Part shown: positions 43,761 to 55,850 of the stretch, one piece after another
Layout of the letters: each line of letters starts with the position of its first letter
How positions within the stretch are numbered: the first letter of the stretch is position 1
Origin: Megalonaias nervosa
Lineage: Eukaryota; Mollusca; Bivalvia; Unionida; Unionidae
Assembly (NCBI GenBank): GCA_016617855.1
Contig: JAECUM010001925.1
Span: 62,001 to 126,000 of the forward strand
Length of the DNA: 64,000 bases
Reading direction: 5' to 3'
Notes under the pieces: model-generated
What the model saw: the letters and a program-made list of their open reading frames with translations, nothing else
Told to the model about the DNA's origin: nothing
The model's database searches: none
Program-made: the position numbers and the translations under genes

Positions 43761-45715
43761 ATTTCCAAAGCCACAAATGACTATTATTTCTTACTTTGTA
43801 AAGAAAACAAAAAATGACACTGAAAATACTGCTACATATTGTGGATTAATTTTTAAAAAATTAATGTTTAAAGGTCAAGGTCATAACATAAAAGCAGACA
43901 AATTATTCCTGAGGCTGAATTTAGCTCTCAGTTAGAAAACATGCTCCTTATCATCAGACTGGTTGTCAGACATTTAGCACCACCTGACATTGATGGACAG
44001 GTGAATCTTAAAACCTAATTGACAACCTTTCAGTATTTATTGCCAATGCAGGGAGGTAATTAGCCTATTTTTCAGCACACACCATGGCATTGACCTTTAG
44101 ATTGGATAACCAAGTTCACCAACTGGACCAATCATAATTCAGATATAGCATATGCTGCCTACACCTGTCCTCTGAGTGAATGACTGGTTTCCAACTTCAA
44201 CATTTAAGGTAAACTTCATCTGTTAAGGTAAAATCAACAAATGACTAGTTTCAGACACAGTAATCCACAGCTGTCAGTACATGTTTGCAGCCATTACCAA
44301 ATAAAACATCAAGTGCATTTACAAATTAAAACGTGAAAACTGAATTTTCCAGCCAATTTCCATGAATAATTTCTTATTATTAACATATATAGTGAAACGT
44401 TTCCAAAGCCAGCTCTTCTGTAATGCAGCTCTTTCTGCAGAATGGTCAGATATCTGGGTTTAAAACTTACCATTCTACCAGTCATGCTAATCGAACATCT
44501 GTAAAAAATACTGTTTAACTCTAAAATAAGCCAGCATTTTTGGTCTTGACAGTGTCCACTTTTTGAGAGTTTAACCACATCCTGAAAACTTTAATTTTTT
44601 TCATATGAAAAACATATATATAGTATATAGTATTACACCAATCAGTTTGGGTAAAATACTGTAAAAGTGGGGTAATTATCATGGTCTGGACTCCTAGAAG
44701 TAGGGCATTACAATCACACATTGACAAATCACATAAGACCCCAGTCATCAAAGTGTACACAGGACATCCATTCTGAAGTCAAGTGGAAAAGGCATAAGAA
44801 CTGCAATTTATTTCATTACACATGTGAGACACCTGTAACATGTGGAATTATGACATCAGCCCATATATTGTGCTGGCATAAAGTCTTATGTGCAGTCTTT
44901 TGTATTCTGACTTTAAAATGCGACATACTTAAGGCATTCATGATGATGGACTAACCATCAACACTCTCCGTACATCGTAATCCATCTGTAGTAAAAATCT
45001 AATAAAGCTAATAAATGTATACAATTCCATAAAACAAACCTAGATTTGTATGTCAGCTATATTTTACAAATTATCATGACTCCAAGCATTTGACTTTGAT
45101 CAATTTTTAACTAGTATATCTGTTTTCAAAGAACAGCAGCATATCTGTTGTGTGGCTAAAATGACAGTGATAGAAAAAACGGTACAATGACATGCATATT
45201 TGGCTGCAAACATTGAACTAAAATTTAAATAAAAACAATCGTATGTCTTCAAATGCAAAATAAATGAGAAATGTTTTAAGTAATAACAATAAACAAAGTA
45301 CTTGTATTTCATTCATGATGAATTTTGCAACAAAAAGTCATGAAGAACCAACTGACAAGTTAACCAATAGAATTCACATCACTAATACCGATACTCAAAT
45401 TAATAGAACTGGGCAACTTCAAAAAAATACCTTACTGAAATTATAACTTAAAATACAGCAAGTTATAACAAGACTCATTTTTTAATTTAAAAATAAAATG
45501 TATGTTTGGTTTGATGGAATGTACTGCATGCCATATCCACAATTTCAAGGTGTGGGAGAGAGTAGAGAATCCATACTCGACATGCTTTCATGAGCCTGAA
45601 CAAATTCAGAACCATTGACTATTAACAAGAAACACCACTTTTGGGGAGAAAAAAACTCATTTCTTAACAATACCACTAATTTCACAATGCTGAAGTTCAA
45701 TATGATGGTGCACAC

Positions 45716-45717
<2 letters not shown>
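43761..45717. other. Non-coding stretch, no gene recognised
   Basis: Frames of 60-89 codons on both strands (44,309-44,954 and others) overlap each other and carry no recognisable domain. Confidence 0.5.

Positions 45718-45777
<60 letters not shown>
45718..45777 (+). repeat. (TA)n microsatellite, 60 bp
   Basis: About 30 uninterrupted TA units. It yields Ile-Tyr runs in reading frames on both strands that are artefacts. Confidence 0.98.
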
Positions 45778-45779
<2 letters not shown>

Positions 45780-46196
45780 AACAATGGTGAAAACACCTGG
45801 TTTCCAGCAGAGAAAAACCTAAAAGAACAATACAAATAATAAATTAAAATTCTGTGCTAATGTAACAAAATTTCCGATAGGGTGGAGATCTTAAAAGTTA
45901 TCAATTTATGTTCTTGGTGCTAAGTATTCAGGATTATGTTTAGACCTTTGGGTCAATTTCACTTGCATGTAGAAATTTGTCTTTCGATGCCAAACTGTGT
46001 ATATTTGCTTATAAAGCAGCAATCTCAACAATTTACAATTTATCACCAAGGGGCCAATTCCCTATGGATGGGGATGGACCCCAGGGTCAATATAAGTTTA
46101 ATGTTTTCATATTTTCAAGCCCAGTAATAGTGTATGTGGTTTTAAAGTGGGGATCTTAATATTTTTTATATTATGACCCAGAGGCCATCATATGTA

Positions 46197-46350
46197 CTCA
46201 CTTATAAGGTGAGTTAAACTGCAAGCAACAAAGACCCTGATTTGTAGCACAATGCACCTGCAGATCAGGGTCTATGCTGACTGCTCTACTGATTATTCCT
46301 AACAAACTGCACAGACCCAGACCCAGATCTGTTGGTGCCTAATGGGACTC
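46197..46350. mobile_element. Two-hairpin MITE, 3' truncated
   Basis: The left terminal repeat CTCACTTATAAG (46,197-46,208) is preceded by TA. The first hairpin 'accctgatttgtagcac...ctgcagatcagggtc', the linker 'actgattattcctaac' and the first half of the second hairpin 'cagacccagacccagatctg' are present. The right terminal repeat is lost. Confidence 0.78.
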
Positions 46351-46893
46351 AGGGGTCCCAGTCAGGACTTGTGTTAAGATCTAGTCACTGAGCACACATG
46401 AATGATGCATATAACCCTCATGTTATTTAAAAATTTATATAAAATCGCTCCAAAAATCCTATGCCCAAACAAAATTTAAATGTTTTGTAAGAATCTAAAC
46501 CCATCACTGGCCCAAGTTTCATGTGTAAAGTTTTAATGGAGTATGAGGAATTCAAGGACATTACACACATATGTACTTATTTGTCTTTGGATTTTATTAC
46601 AATATCTATTTGCCTCTTAAAAGCATGAGGATACTAATTACTCCTTTCATTGTGTGACTGATGGTCTTGTCTCTACTCTTCCTGACTTCTCAGTGGACCC
46701 CAATCTAACATGTAAGAGAGAACACCTGCTCCTGACAGAATTGGAGAGATTAATTGCCTCATTAATATCTAGTGGTGACTGATGCCTACAATCAACATCC
46801 AATCACCACACTGACAAATGGAAGAATGACTTGACTTGCTTCTCAGGAATGTGGGCATGGGATGTGTTGTCTCCCCTAAATAGTTGGCCAGGC

Positions 46894-46894
<1 letters not shown>
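46351..46894. other. Non-coding stretch, nothing recognised
   Basis: No features recognised. Confidence 0.5.

Positions 46895-46935
<41 letters not shown>
46895..46935 (+). repeat. (AAT)n microsatellite
   Basis: About 13 AAT units. Confidence 0.95.
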
Positions 46936-46936
<1 letters not shown>

Positions 46937-47219
46937 GTAGTCTTTATTAATGGATGGTAACTCAGCTAAGTACAACTAATCTTCCTTAAGGCCCTCTACA
47001 ACATACATATTTTTTTTTTACAAATTATTACCTCTCGTATAAAAGATAAGTATACTCATGCATGCTCTCTTTCAATAGCCTCCAACTACAATCATTCTAA
47101 ATTTAAATCCTATTACTGGGAAATGTTTTTGATTATTATAAGCAGAAAGTAAAGCAGAAAGTATAACAACTTTAATGGTCTGTCATTGTAAATACCCATT
47201 ATTCTTTCCAGTGCATATC

Positions 47220-47460
47220 TGGCACCCTGGGTGGTCAAGTGGTCTAAGGTGCTCATCTTCAAAGACCAGTCACACATTTCTCCTCTCCATTTCAGTTTGA
47301 GACTTGGCTTGACCAAAATGGGTATGTGAAAAAGCTTACAAGTATCATCCTGTGAGTCAGTGGTTCTTCTAGAGTTCTTTTCCACCAAATATACTGACTG
47401 CCATGTAAAGCATAGTACATGTATGTGCTGAAAAATGGCATTAAACCCCACAAAACCAAA
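47220..47460 (+). mobile_element. tRNA-derived SINE (type II), second copy
   Basis: Head 'gggtggtcaagtggtctaag' is the clearest tRNA Leu/Ser-type A box of the three type II copies. The body has 'gggtatgtgaaaaagcttac' and 'gtcagtggttcttctagag', and it ends 'gctgaaaaatggcattaaac'. The 128- and 87-codon minus-strand frames over it are shadows. Confidence 0.85.
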
Positions 47461-47667
47461 CCAACCCACTCCATATTCCAACCAACCAACTCCCAACATG
47501 CTCGAGTACTCACCTCCAACTCATAATGCAAAATCCATTGCATATATAAATGCATGTTTCTGCTATGACTGCATAAAGTTAAGTTACAAAATATTTGAAA
47601 ATGTCAAAGTATTGTGAAAATTCCACCCAGTGGTTTATGATGATATGTGGTAACAGGCAGATGAATG

Positions 47668-47694
47668 AGACAGACAGACACACAGACAGACAGA
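47668..47694 (+). repeat. (CAGA)n-like microsatellite
   Basis: Imperfect CAGA/CACA units. 'ctgtctgtctgt' on the other strand gives Cys-Leu-Ser-Val peptide artefacts. Confidence 0.9.
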
Positions 47695-47839
47695 GGGTAT
47701 CACAATATTCTTGACTCTTTTTTACAACAACTTCTGGGTTAAATAACCTGAACAAATTAAAGAGAGATATCAATATCATATCTAGATCTGGAGCAGGAAA
47801 GAAAACTTAAAATGGCAAACAATGTCTATATATCTGAAG

Positions 47840-47985
47840 CCAGTTTACAAAGACTATCATGACTTATTTATTACTCGAGTTGTAACTGATAAAGGGATAA
47901 ATATCACAACTATTGATATTATCCTATCTAATTATCCTGATCTGCATGAAACTACATTAGATCCAAATGTAATAATGTAATTTTG
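47840..47985 (+). pseudogene. Possible LINE endonuclease fragment
   Basis: The plus strand around 47,868-47,970 translates to ITRVVTDKGINITTIDIILS followed by NYPDLHETTLDPN. It resembles the 'TR.T......IDlI.tn.pdl' segment near the C-terminus of retrotransposon EEP endonucleases. It is short, isolated and ends in a stop. The similarity is suggestive only. Confidence 0.35.
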
Positions 47986-48418
47986 CAAGAATAACGGACA
48001 CATGAAATTGGATAAAATTATAGGATTTGCAGAATTGTTTAATTCCTATATGCTGCACTAACTCCCTCTTTAACCATTTTTAATTTAAGAAATACAGACT
48101 AAAGCTGAATCTATTTTAATTGATTAATATCCCTTATTATGTAAAAAAAATTTGCACAACTGCAACATCTGAAACAGATACCTCTTTACAAGACACTATT
48201 TTGATTCTAACATAAAATACATAAAACATGTCAGTGTACTCAGTTGCACTCTACTGACATAATACTAAAACATGTGAGAATGATACTCAAACACTGGCTG
48301 CACACAGCTGTCATGGCATTACAATGCTGAGTCATGCCAAGTATTAATGTTGTCAACAAATACTTCTAAAAGTGGCATCCACTGTGCAAGATAAATACTT
48401 CTTTTTCTCCATGCATTT

Positions 48419-48535
48419 TAATGTATGTATGTATGTATGTATGTATGTATGGATGGATGGATGGATGGATGGATGCATGCATGGATGGATGCAAGCATGC
48501 ATGCCTGTCTGTCTCTCTGTCTGTTTATATGTACA
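48419..48535 (+). repeat. (TATG)n/(GATG)n/(CTGT)n compound microsatellite
   Basis: GTAT units pass into GGAT units, then GCAT and CTGT units. It abuts the 3' side of the LINE at 48,560-50,200, where LINE tails often end in simple repeats. Confidence 0.95.
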
Positions 48536-48559
48536 TATGTTTGTATGAATTTATGCATG

Positions 48560-50200
48560 TATTGTTGTTAGTAGTCCTTTGAGTATGAAGATGACAGTGA
48601 TATATATATGACTTGTTTGGTTTCTGTAAGTGTGCTCATGGCTCATCAGGCCAATTGGTTCTCTGAACAAACTGTGGCACACTTGACAAGTGATGCCACT
48701 TGGGCTTGCTTGATCAACAGATGATGTGCTGCTTTACTGCAGCTTACACCACTTGTGCTTCTGTGCTACCTCTGCAATTGTCTCCATTCCAAAATGCAGT
48801 TCCATTACGGATGAAACTCTGCCAGATGGACCATCCTGTGTGAGATCTTCCTAAGATTCAGAGTCAAGTTTGAAGTGTTTCAAGGATGACTTGAAGGAAT
48901 CTTTGAAACGTCTTTGCTGACTACTTTGATATCGCTTTCCCTCCTTTAATTCATGGTAGAAGAGCTTCTTTGGTAGTCTTTCTTCTGACATCCTGGTGAC
49001 GTGGCTTAGCCCATGTCAACTGTGATTTCATCAGCAGAGTGTGGATGCTTGGAATGCCTGCTCATGTGAGAACCTCAGTGTCTGGGACCCATCCTGCCAT
49101 CTTATCCTCATCAGTTTCCTCAGGCAGCCATATGAAAATGGTTCAGCTTTTTGGCATGGTATCTATATATTGTCAAGATTTCACAAGTATACAGCAGGGT
49201 CGGTAATACAATGGAATTGTAGATTTTAAGTTTTGTTTGTAGATTGACGATTCTGCACTTCCCCACATTTGCATGTAACTTGTCAATTCTGGCACTGGTT
49301 TCATCATCGATGTGGACTGCATGTGACAGTGTGCTGCCAAGATAGATGAACCTGCCCACTGTCACAAGGATTTGGCCATTTACTGTGTTGGTAGACCCTA
49401 TGTAAAGCTGGTGCTGGTTGGTGCATCATCTCTGTCTTCTTGCTACTGATTGTGAGATGAAAACTGTCACAAGCTTAAGGGATATCATCAATACTGTGTT
49501 GCATATGAGACTCGGATTTGGCATTGAGGGAACACTCATCAGCAAACAGGAGATCATGAACAGTCACATCTTGTGAATTCATCTTTGCTTTATGTATTCT
49601 TAGACTGAACAGCTTGCCATCAGTCCAGTATCTGATGTTGATCCCAGTGTCATAGTCATGGAAGGCATCAGTAAGCATCACAGAAAACATCATACTGAGG
49701 AGGGTTGGGAAGAACACACAGGTTTACTAGACTCTACTGGTAACTGGGAATGGTTCAGATGACTCACTGCCATCCACAACATGAGCAAGCATGCCATAAT
49801 GGAACTGCCAAACCATCCTGATGAATTTCTCTGGGCAACCAAACCTTGACATTTTTTTCCAAACACTTCCATGGCAGACTGTGTCAAAGGCTTTAGTCTG
49901 GTCACTGAATGTCATGTACAGGTTGGAATTCAGTTCCTTTGCATTACTCCTGGAGTTAACGAGTTGTAAACACCATGTCTGTGGTCCCTAATCTTTTCCT
50001 AAAGCCACAATGAATCTCTGGAAGGAGCTCTGATAGATCTGATGCACAAGACAATTAAACAGAATTCTGGCTAGGGCTTTACAAGCTATTGATAGCATGG
50101 AGATGCCCCAATTGTTGTCAGAGGATTGTCTGTTGCCTTCTGCTTGTACAAGTGGATGATGGATGCATCCTTTACTCACAGGGTGTAGTCCAAGATGAAA
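48560..50200 (-). pseudogene. Non-LTR retrotransposon RT plus C-terminal zinc finger
   Basis: The minus strand holds successive RT blocks in different frames. 50,179-49,988: NNWGISMLSIACKALARI (fingers). 49,915-49,727: FSDQTKAFDTVCHGSVW (palm motif A, Asp kept) to HYGMLAHVVDG. 49,717-49,475: LLSMMFSVMLTDAF and the catalytic box LLFADECSLNA, where the second Asp of FADD is Glu. 49,365-49,120: GRFIYLGSTLSHAVHIDDE and LPTLLYTCEILTIYRYHAKK (thumb and connection). Near 48,690-48,620: TCQVCHSLFREPIGLMSH, a C2H2-type finger whose last His position reads Tyr. Intact elements copy their RNA at a nicked target. This copy lacks the 5' endonuclease, has several frameshifts and a substituted catalytic residue, so it is inactive. 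The clade is not assigned. Confidence 0.9.
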
Positions 50201-53040
50201 GATTTTTCCAATGTAAATTTATTTGCCAGGTAAAATACTAATAGAACTGGAGGATGAAGTGACTAAATTAAACTCATTTACCTAAGTCACCTGTAATAAT
50301 GAATTTAGGTTAAATATGTTGCTATAACTTGTTACAAGTATGATTTGTATAGTTTCCAGACACTGTTGCAATTATTTTATGTCAATAAATATATGATGCA
50401 TGTTCGTTATACCACATGAAGGAAAGTCATTGTTACACATGTCAGACTCCTTTGAATATTTAAGAAAACCAAATTTCTTCTGTGAGCAAAGAAATTCCAC
50501 TCAAGTATTGAAACTTTAATTTGGTGCAGCAAGAGTAAATCATTTTTCTCACCTGGGATAAAAATTCTTTAAATTCAGTAAACATATCCTAAACTATTAT
50601 TGTTCTTATTTTTGGGATTTAAGTAATGTTAAAAAAAGGTAATCTTAAGAATAATAAAATAAAACCTAATGGATGCATATTCAGAATACTGACAACATTA
50701 ATGGTTGAATTGATAATAGCATGAAATAGTCTAAGTAATTAACATAACTCGAGTGATAATGACATTAATATTACCATTTTTGAATGATTATAATCATACT
50801 GCTCTAAAAAAAAGTCTTGACAAGGAATGTTTTCTTTGTCTCTAAATGAATATTTCATAACAACATTCATAAATCTTTTTGTTGAAAACATAGTACTTAG
50901 TTATAGAGAAATCTTTTGCGAGGAAATAACTTTCTTTCTTGCAAGAACTACCAGTGGCAACAAACACTATCAAGGCATGTATAACCAAACTAGGGTCCAA
51001 ATTCTTTTGGGTTTGTTGGATAGCTTTATTGCATAAAGGGAGAAAACTCTTACTGGGCTGTGCCATATGAGCAATTATTTGACCTTGCCCATATCATGAC
51101 AGACAAAATGTCTATTTCTCACTCCTGTTCATAACACAGTTTCCCAGCACACTCTAAATATACCTTTTATATATACTGTAATGGGAAAGTAAGGAACCTT
51201 AATATAAATTACTTTGCTCTTGAAAAGTTTCAATTAACTGATTTAAATGCTTAATTATCTCATCTTTGACATCTTCCTCTTAATAATATATAATCTTCTC
51301 TTAAACAAACCAATCCAATAAAACTCAATTTCAGCATTTGATAGAAGATTTTTAAAAGTATTTTACAGCATTATCTTATCAATAGAGGACTGAAATACAA
51401 ATGTCTTGCACAGAGCAAAATTGGCAGGTTATGTGATAAACCCATTATGTTTGATAAACACAGTCTCCAAGGGTCGACCTTTAAATACAATAGGTATAAA
51501 CCAGTAATGAGCTAAATGTGGCATATGCCAGTGCACACTCCCACTAATGATTAAGGTTATTTCTTGACATAACAGGCAGATTAGTCTCTATCACAAATAT
51601 TTACAAGCTAACACAAGGGCAGCTTACAAAAGATTTATGATAATTTTCCTGTCATAGGCTCTCTGGCAGCAACACAAAAACACCATAACTCAATGTCACA
51701 GCCCAGACTGCCTGGTGCCAGCAAAATGATAGGCTCCCCAAGGAAGTTGATGATTCTTGACAGTTGCCATGGCAACATCATTCATTGGATCTATCAATGT
51801 CATTCATCATCCTTTATCTTCATCTTTTTAAGCACAATTGGATTTCTAGAGACTGCAACACAACCTCTCATTTTCACCTGGTAAACAAACACTCTGCTAC
51901 CAAATCTGATATAAGGGTATCTCTCCTCAAAAAATTGGTAATTTCATCTTGCTGTCAATACTACATGTGAGTGACATGTGAAATGTGATGACTTGAATAA
52001 CATTGTTTCATTTCAATTCAACCTGTCACAGGATAACTGGCATGTTTATGTACTGCTACCAGTTTCTGTTAAATCTGACACTGTTGTAGAATATGCAATA
52101 ATTTATATCATTCTGAAAGCCTGAAACTATTCTGTGACATTATAATAAATTAGGGATATCAAATTACATATAGATCCTCTTCACAAAATTATCTAATGGT
52201 GTATTTGAATACTGGGGCAGTATTTTTCCAGATTCATTAAAAACATTTGGTGGAAACTAAAAGAAAAAAAAAAGACCTTGTTAATGAGCTGCCATATAGC
52301 TCTAATTAATGGCACCACTGAGGTGTTTGCAATAAATCTACTTAATATTTTTTGTGCATGTTTAAAGAATTTAAAAAATATTGTGATAAATTTGGTTGAA
52401 AGTTCTCCACAGCCTATCTACAAAAACAAGCACACATACTTCATGCATGTTTTCTCCTGAGAGAGTCATACAAGGTCAAAAGAGGGTAGGTGTGAGTTAT
52501 ACTCATCCTGTTCAACAATCTGTCCATTTCAAGCCATACATTTGCTTGCTTGATTAGAATTTGTTAAAATTAAATGAAATAGATTCATGCTCTTCAACTG
52601 ATTATAACAGAGCTACTTTTTTATAATATATTATAGCAATCATTAAGCACCCTTATCACAAATAATGCAGACACACAGGCAGACAAATGATCAGAAGAAA
52701 AAAAAAGATAGATATTGACTGGTAAAGAGGTATAACCAAAATGCCTTTATTCAACTTCAGATTACATTTTATCTTCTCTAATTGATTCATGCTTAGAATG
52801 AATGTTATAGAAGATCAACAAGATGTATTGACATACTGCATCCATACACTGCAAAAATACCTCTCATGGGTCACATTAGAATAGAACAGTTCTCGAGACT
52901 CTAGAAAACAAATGGCAAGATTAATAGTTAAGGGTATGACCTATTCAGTAAAATCATAAAAATTTGATTCAGTAATGGGTGTACAGGAGTCTGCATAGAC
53001 TGTAAGACAATGAATTGGGCGGAACTAGATTAAACTTCTA
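50201..53040. other. Mostly unique non-coding DNA, no gene recognised
   Basis: About 2.8 kb with no recognised repeat array. The interval about 51,480-51,800 (around 'gattaaggttatttcttgac' and 'gtcataggctctctggcagc') looks single-copy. Frames at 50,827-51,066 (both strands) and 51,693-51,970 lack domains. Confidence 0.5.
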
Positions 53041-53046
53041 TTATAA

Positions 53047-54050
53047 AGCTATTGGTCTAATGAAAATGCAGCCATGACAAGGCAACAAATACAGCACAGG
53101 TCCATTGAAGGGACTGACAATATAAATGAAAATGCAGCTAAGACAAGGCAAAAAATACAGCACAAGTCCCTTGAAGGGACTGACACTATAAATGAAAATG
53201 CAGCCATGATCAGGCAACAAATACAGCATGGGCTCCTTGAAGGGACTGACACTTTAAATGAAAATGCAGCTATGACAAGGTAAAAAATACAGTGCCAGTC
53301 CCTTGAAAGGGCTACACTATAAATGAAAATGCAGCCATGACAAGGCAACAAATACAGCATAAGTTCCTTGGAGGTGCTGACACTATAAATGAAAATGCAG
53401 CCATGACAAGGCAACAAATACAGCATGAGTTCCTTGAAGGGACTGAGACTATAAATGAAAATGCAGCCATGATAAGGCAACAAATACAGCATGAGTCCTT
53501 TGAAGGGACTGACATTTTAAATGAAAATGCAGCTATGACAAGGTAAAAAATACAGTGCAAGTCTCCTGAAGGGACTGACACTATAAATGAAAATGCAGCC
53601 ATGACAAGGGAACAAATGCAGCATGAGTTCATTGAAGGGACTGAGACTATAAATGAAAATGCAGCTATGACAAGGCAAAAAATACAGCACAAGTCCCTTG
53701 ATGGGACTGACACTATAAATGAAAATGCAGCCATGATAAGGCAACAAATACAGCATGAGCCCTTTGAAGGGACTGACATTTTAAATGAAAATGCAGCTAA
53801 GACTAGGCAAAAAATACAGCACAAGTCCCTTGAAGGGACTGACACTATAAATGAAAATGCAGCCATGATCAGGCAACAAATACAGCATGGGCTCCTTGAA
53901 GGGACTGACACTTTAAATGAAAATGCAGCTATGACAAGGTAAAAAATACAGTGCAAGTCCCTTGAAGGGACTACACTATAAATGAAAATGCAGCCATGAC
54001 AAGGCAACAAATACAGCAGCACGAGTCTGTTGAATGTACTGACACTTTAC
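53047..54050 (+). repeat. 66 bp minisatellite, 15 copies, 22-codon period
   Basis: The landmark 'tgaaaatgcag' falls at 53,061, 53,127, 53,193, 53,259, 53,324, 53,390, 53,456, 53,522, 53,588, 53,654, 53,720, 53,786, 53,852, 53,918 and 53,983. The spacing is 66 bp except for two 65 bp units starting at 53,259 and 53,918. Units are of two types, 'gcc...ggcaacaaat' and 'gct...ggcaaaaaat' (or 'ggtaaaaaat'). Units 2-4 and 12-14 match closely as a block 659 bp apart, so there is higher-order duplication. The plus frame reads a hydrophilic 22-mer (MTRQQIQHEFLEGTETINEN then AA) broken by TAA in units 4, 8 and 14. The minus frame reads a hydrophobic Cys-rich 22-mer open for 147 and 236 codons. The openness follows from the period being a multiple of three. 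No domain, flanking exon or start context supports a gene. Confidence 0.92.
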
Positions 54051-54889
54051 CTGATAAAAAGAATTTCCAGGAAGAATCTATAAGTCTTTTCCTTCTGTCC
54101 TTTCTTTCATTTTCACTGACAAGTATTCAAACCATCACAGATATCCTTGAGAACTCTAACACAGCACACTTAGTAACAAAACTATTTTCTTATATGCCTG
54201 AATTAACATGTTCACAAAATACCTGTAAGTGCAGCACATAATTATTTTTCATAACATTTGACCAAAAACCTGATACAAGAGCAGATCCAGTAATATCATT
54301 TAGTTAGTATCACTCTGGGAGGGAGGGGGTAAACAAGTAGGTGATAGGTATTTATAGCAGAACCTTGCACAGGAGCCTAGGGAGCAAAGCCCGTAGAATT
54401 TTTTTTTTTTTTTAAGCATTTCCTATTTCATTGTATAATCTTAACAAGCTAACTATAAAGAATACTTACTCTAGGAACATTCTGATTGTTTTGTGCTCAT
54501 TTATTTTTTTTTTGTGAGGGAGTGGGTATTCCAGTTCCCCTCCCCCCTTGCCCTCAGATACACCCCTAAGATATCGTAGATAGATGGAAAGAAAATCATA
54601 GAAATTAAACAAACTTACTGAACTGTTATCATTCAAAGCATTCACAAGATATATCGAATAATCTAAATTTTATTAAAAAAATCCATTTACATATGATTTT
54701 GTGATCACACTCACAACTTTAACAAGCCAATACAGCAAAAACATACATGGAGTCAAGACCTGTGATATTTGAGTAACTATTACTTGTTTACTGGCATGTA
54801 CCTAAATACAAAGTATGCAGAAAATTCATTTTATATGTACATGTCTTCATAAGCTCAATGAAGATCAAAAAAATAAGCAATGATTTTTG
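54051..54889. other. Non-coding stretch, homopolymer runs
   Basis: Contains T runs at about 54,399-54,413 and 54,504-54,514 and a G-rich 'gggagggagggggt' near 54,317. No gene recognised. Confidence 0.55.
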
Positions 54890-55595
54890 CCCTGACCATC
54901 TGGTTTTTAGCTCCTTCACAAAGTACAAACATGTCTGTGGTCAGATCTGAACCATTTTCATTCAAAACCAATCATGTATTACAATAAGTGTTTTAATCAA
55001 ATATCTGATATCAATGCCACCAATTCATCAAGAGGGATAGTGATTAGATTTTTAAGATGACCCATATTGGTCCATGTTGGAGGTCAGACAAACACAAAGT
55101 TTCTTCAAAAATAGCCACGTATTACTATAGTGTTATAGCGAAAAACCCATGTCAGTAAGACCATCCATACAGGAAATAAAGCCATATAAAGATTTTCAAC
55201 ATCACTGTCATGGCAGTTAATTTTAGGTTGGATTAGCATCATTGTACATATGGCATAGTAACAAACACATTCTGCAAGAAAAAAAAATGCTTTTTTAAAA
55301 AACAGTAATGACCATCACTTCAGGAGAAATATCTATATTTATATATTTCACAGTGGCTGTTGTGATGGTGATGTTGGTAGGTTATACTGGTATCATTTTC
55401 AATTAAGAGAATTTTAGGATTATTAAAGTGAGAAGCATTGAAAAGGAACAGCAAATAAGAAAAAATTGTCAAGATCATCACCATGGCTATCAAGCTGGAA
55501 GTCAGATAAGTACCATTTCAAGTAGGACCAACCAGATATCATAATAAGCTTTTTAGTGATAATCCCATGTCAATATGACCATCTCTTCAGCAAGC
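54890..55595 (+). repeat. Helentron-like tandem monomers, first block
   Basis: Diverged monomers with 'ttcattcaaaaccaatcatg', 'gtgatagattttt'-like text ('tagtgattagatttttaag'), 'gcgaaaaacccatgtcagt', 'ataaagattttcaac' and 'aggaccaaccagatatcat'. The same family as 8,290-9,713. It is interrupted at about 55,596 by a type II SINE. Confidence 0.65.
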
Positions 55596-55850
55596 ATGGG
55601 GACCTTGGGTGGCTGAGTGGTGTAAAGCACTTGCCTTTACTGATCACTACCATCTCACCTCTGTCTGCATGAGTTCAAGTCTCAGGTTCAGCCACTGTGC
55701 TTATTTGAGAAAGTCTGCCAGTAGCTTCCTTTGGGTCTATGGTTCTTACAAGGGTTTTCCTGGCTTCTCCCTCTACCAGTTATAATGGCCACCATATATA
55801 ACCTATCATGTGCTGATAAACAGCATTAAACCCACAACAATAATAACAAT
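55596..55850 (+). mobile_element. tRNA-derived SINE (type II), third copy
   Basis: Head 'cttgggtggctgagtggtgt' and B-box-like 'gagttcaagtctcaggttc'. Body has 'gagaaagtctgccagtagct' and 'accagttataatggccacc'. Tail 'cagcattaaacccacaacaataataac'. It lies within the tandem-monomer array, so it inserted after the array formed. No clear target duplication was seen. Confidence 0.88.

Noticed and set aside
47113..47499. 128-codon minus-strand ORF
   Set aside because: It is a shadow of the type II SINE at 47,220-47,460.
53312..54022. 236-codon minus-strand ORF (and 147 codons at 53,049-53,492), hydrophobic and Cys-rich, repeated
   Set aside because: It lies wholly inside the 66 bp minisatellite. A period of 22 codons keeps any stop-free frame open indefinitely. 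No domain, no flanking exon and no conserved start were seen.
53061..54050. CRISPR-like array (regular repeats)
   Set aside because: Whole 66 bp units repeat with no unique spacers, and the window is eukaryotic.
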